DNA of 7,283 nucleotides from an uncultured Bacilli bacterium (GTDB taxonomy: Bacteria > Bacillota_I > Bacilli_A > RF39 > UBA660): contig CAKOLK010000018.1 in the NCBI GenBank assembly GCA_934096275.1, forward strand, positions 1-7,283, read 5' to 3'. Below are positions 5,202-7,283 of this stretch, piece by piece (position 1 is the stretch's first letter; every line of letters starts with the position of its first letter). A program made the translations under genes and the position numbers. Below the pieces are notes generated by a model that was not told the DNA's origin, did no database searches, and was given only the letters and a program-made list of their open reading frames with translations.

Positions 5202-6725
5202 ATGAAATTAATGAAATTAACTTATAATGAAATATTAAAACAAGTAAAAAAGAAAGGTTTTATAATTAGTTTATGCATATTAGTATTATTTTCAGTTGGT
5301 TTACCAGTTTTATATAAGTTGTTTGCTTATAGTAATACTACGTATCCTATATTTAATGATTCAAGTAAGGAGTATTATGAAAATCAAATAATTAAGAACC
5401 CTAGTACAAGTGATGATAAACTATTCAACGAATTATTAAATGAAAAATTATCTATTATAGATTGTGCTATTAATAAAAAAGAACAAAGTACAAGCTTTAA
5501 AAACACTTTATACGATGAGTATACAAGTGTAAAACTTAGTATAATTGTACTTGATAAACTTATTAATAATGAAAAAATAAATACTAAGAATGTAGATGAA
5601 TGGTTTATGCTTAATACTACTGATTATATTAATTATACAAAAGAAGAGTTAATAAAAGAAAAGCAAGTTTTAGAAAAGCAAGCATTAGAATTAAAAAATA
5701 TTATTGATAAAAGTGATTATACTTGGTATTTAAAAAGACAAATACAAATGATGTCTGATGATAGTTTAGATAATAAGAAAATAATTGGTTTATTAAAAGA
5801 ATTGATAGATTTAAATATAACAGATGAAAATGATTTTAGAGCAAAAGAGGCAAATAAAATAATTGATTATTATAATCAAAAAGAACATGTATTAACAGAA
5901 CAAGAGTATAATAAACAAAATAATAATAAATTATCTTATGAAACTTATGTAAAAATAACAAAAGAAAAAAATAAAGAAATAGATAATAATATTCTAAAAT
6001 CATACTATGCAATTAGAAATAATTATGAATATTCTAATAATGCTAAAACTACTTTAAATGAAATAATTGATAATAATATAACGGTAATAAGTATTATAAT
6101 AGTGGTAATAGCAGGTGGAATAGTAGCTAATGAGTTTCAAAAAGGGACAATAAGATTGCTTGTTATAAGGCCAAGTAAAAGATGGAAGATACTTTTATCT
6201 AAGTTTCTAGCGGTAATATCATTAACTATTATATTTGGATTAATAACTTATATAATGTCATTTATTACATGTTCTATATCATTTGGATTTAGAGAACTAC
6301 TTACAAATGATCTATCAGTTATAGGAACACAAGTAGTAAAAACATCATATATAGCAAGTTCAATATCATCTTTATTCATACAATTAATACCAATAATCTT
6401 TATAGCACTTGGAGCATTCTTTTTATCAACAATTACGAATAGTACAGCTCTTTCAGTAGGATTATCAATATTTGTTCTAATGGGAAGTAGTCTTGCTATG
6501 ATGGTTTTATTAATGTTAAAGTTTCCATTCGTAGATTTAACATTCCTACCATATCTAAACTTTAATCAATTTGTTCCAATAAATAAAATAACTTTATTAG
6601 ATAATTATATGATGTATCAAATATATTACACACTACCTAAAGCGTTATTGGTATTAGGAATATGGGGAATTATTTTATATATGGTTAGTAATGTAGTATT
6701 TACTAAAAAAGATATAAAAAATTAA
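5202..6725 (+). CDS. ABC-2 type transporter permease with large extracytoplasmic domain
   Basis: This is the membrane subunit partnering the ATPase encoded 8 nt upstream. The 507-residue protein has one N-terminal membrane segment (about 20-42), a hydrophilic domain of about 250 residues (43-290), then about five segments (roughly 291-309, 333-356, 386-408, 416-438, 479-500). Six segments with the first loop outside is the usual ABC-2 plan, but BcrB-type permeases have short loops. The external domain is Asn/Lys/Glu-rich and looks helical, with a probable coiled coil at about 146-170. After segment 2, the NEFQKGTIRLLVIRPSKRW stretch (310-328) is the cytoplasmic coupling region typical of ABC-2 permeases. 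ATG 5202 is supported by AGGTG at 5192-5196. The substrate cannot be read from the sequence. An FxLYD protein follows after 10 nt. Confidence 0.88.
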   Translation: MKLMKLTYNEILKQVKKKGFIISLCILVLFSVGLPVLYKLFAYSNTTYPIFNDSSKEYYENQIIKNPSTSDDKLFNELLNEKLSIIDCAINKKEQSTSFKNTLYDEYTSVKLSIIVLDKLINNEKINTKNVDEWFMLNTTDYINYTKEELIKEKQVLEKQALELKNIIDKSDYTWYLKRQIQMMSDDSLDNKKIIGLLKELIDLNITDENDFRAKEANKIIDYYNQKEHVLTEQEYNKQNNNKLSYETYVKITKEKNKEIDNNILKSYYAIRNNYEYSNNAKTTLNEIIDNNITVISIIIVVIAGGIVANEFQKGTIRLLVIRPSKRWKILLSKFLAVISLTIIFGLITYIMSFITCSISFGFRELLTNDLSVIGTQVVKTSYIASSISSLFIQLIPIIFIALGAFFLSTITNSTALSVGLSIFVLMGSSLAMMVLLMLKFPFVDLTFLPYLNFNQFVPINKITLLDNYMMYQIYYTLPKALLVLGIWGIILYMVSNVVFTKKDIKN

Positions 6726-6735
6726 GGAGGAAAAT

Positions 6736-7206
6736 ATGAAGGAAGAAAATAAAAAGAAAATACCAAGTTGGGTAATTTTAATAATAGTTTTAGTTTCAAT
6801 ATTTTTGGTTTTACCATTTTTAGTATTTGTAGGAGTAACAGTGTATTTTATTTTTAATGATTTTGATAAAGTTGAAATGATTGAGGACGGAAATTATACT
6901 GTAATAGATGATAGTTTTAAGATAGATAATGCAACAGTAAAAGGATTTTATGATAAAGAAACAGATACATATTATATTACTGGAACAATAAAAAATACTC
7001 TTGATGATGAATGCCGTAACTATGTAAATATATCTTACAATGTATATGATAAAGATGGAGATTTACTAGGAACTGCAAATGCTTATATAGATAACCTAGG
7101 AAAAGGTCAAACTTGGAAGTTTAAAGCTTATTATACTGATATTGATTCTAAAGATGTAGTAAGTTATAAACTAGATACTGTTGAACATTATAATGGTTTA
7201 AATTAA
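6736..7206 (+). CDS. Membrane-anchored FxLYD-domain protein
   Basis: The 156-residue protein has a short charged cytoplasmic start, one long hydrophobic segment (about 11-40) without a lipobox, and an extracytoplasmic domain of about 110 residues. Residues about 60-150 fit the FxLYD domain, a small beta-sandwich common on Firmicutes surface proteins: ITGTIKN (81-87), YNVYDKDGDLLGTA (101-114) and LGKGQTWKFKA (121-131) match its usual pattern. The function of the domain is unknown, and a single cysteine (C93) makes an internal disulfide impossible. AAGGAGG (6724-6730), overlapping the permease stop, lies 5 nt before the ATG and is the strongest ribosome binding site in this cluster. Position suggests it is made with the ABC exporter, perhaps as an accessory surface protein. 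That is inference from adjacency only. Confidence 0.87.
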   Translation: MKEENKKKIPSWVILIIVLVSIFLVLPFLVFVGVTVYFIFNDFDKVEMIEDGNYTVIDDSFKIDNATVKGFYDKETDTYYITGTIKNTLDDECRNYVNISYNVYDKDGDLLGTANAYIDNLGKGQTWKFKAYYTDIDSKDVVSYKLDTVEHYNGLN

Positions 7207-7283
7207 AGTGGATGATTGTCAAATAGTGTGTGTAGACACAAAATAAGCAATAATTATTATTATGAAGCTGACGCAAATGCGTT
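7207..7283. other. Non-coding right edge with small hairpins; possible mobile-element end
   Basis: No intrinsic terminator follows the last gene. TGTGT-GTAG-ACACA (7227-7240) is a 5-bp hairpin but no T tract follows it. A second short inverted repeat, ACGC/GCGT (7271-7274 with 7279-7282), ends the window. Base composition is richer in G and C than the coding region. From 7213 the sequence begins TG and contains TAGTGTGTGTAGACAC, loosely like IS3-family left ends. An ATG at 7262 opens seven codons (MKLTQMR) to the edge, 49 nt inside that point, but has no ribosome binding site. Too little is visible to call a gene. Confidence 0.25.

Noticed and set aside
239..7206. UGA read as tryptophan (genetic code 4)
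   Set aside because: All genes are full length without in-frame TGA, and all six Trp codons are TGG; an AT-rich code-4 genome would mostly use TGA.
7227..7240. Terminator for the uvrC/ABC cluster
   Set aside because: The 5-bp hairpin is not followed by a T tract.

Overview
The window is very AT-rich, with small intergenic gaps and strong AGGAGG-type ribosome binding sites. The rplU-prp-rpmA order and an L27 with a Prp-cleavable N-terminal extension point to the Firmicutes/Bacilli side of the tree, most likely an uncultured gut-type lineage near the Mollicutes/Erysipelotrichia. That placement is inference from gene content and composition. All nine genes end in TAA (5) or TAG (4). All six tryptophans are TGG, so nothing indicates that UGA is read as Trp.

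Layout. (1) 1-103 holds no gene. It contains nested inverted repeats and a stretch resembling an IS3-family terminal repeat. (2) 104-1200 is the ribosomal operon rplU-prp-rpmA. It has its own sigma-A-type promoter, a perfect 17-bp palindrome in the promoter spacer, a ~100-nt structured leader of L21-leader type, and a strong terminator. Prp is the cysteine protease that trims the L27 made by the next gene. (3) 1164-1727, minus strand, is a YigZ/IMPACT-family gene. It converges on rpmA, and its 3' end lies inside the terminator hairpin. (4) 1728-1798 is a compact divergent promoter region. Two good promoters are interleaved and both predict transcripts with only about 10 nt of leader. (5) 1799-7206 is a rightward cluster that could be one transcription unit: an unrecognised acidic protein of 233 aa, uvrC, an ABC exporter ATPase of the BcrA/lantibiotic-immunity type, its ABC-2 permease with a ~250-residue external domain, and a membrane-anchored FxLYD-domain protein. 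Gaps are 8-17 nt. (6) 7207-7283 is a non-coding tail of different composition that may be the edge of another mobile element.

Most of the window is core housekeeping: ribosome assembly and nucleotide excision repair. The less ordinary parts are the regulation before rplU (spacer palindrome plus a leader with a possible Shine-Dalgarno-sequestering alternative fold), the interleaved divergent promoters, and the three-gene ABC/FxLYD module, which looks like an exporter for a peptide or other membrane-active compound. I see no clear evidence of a wholly new system. The ABC/FxLYD module and the orphan acidic protein are the best candidates for new function.
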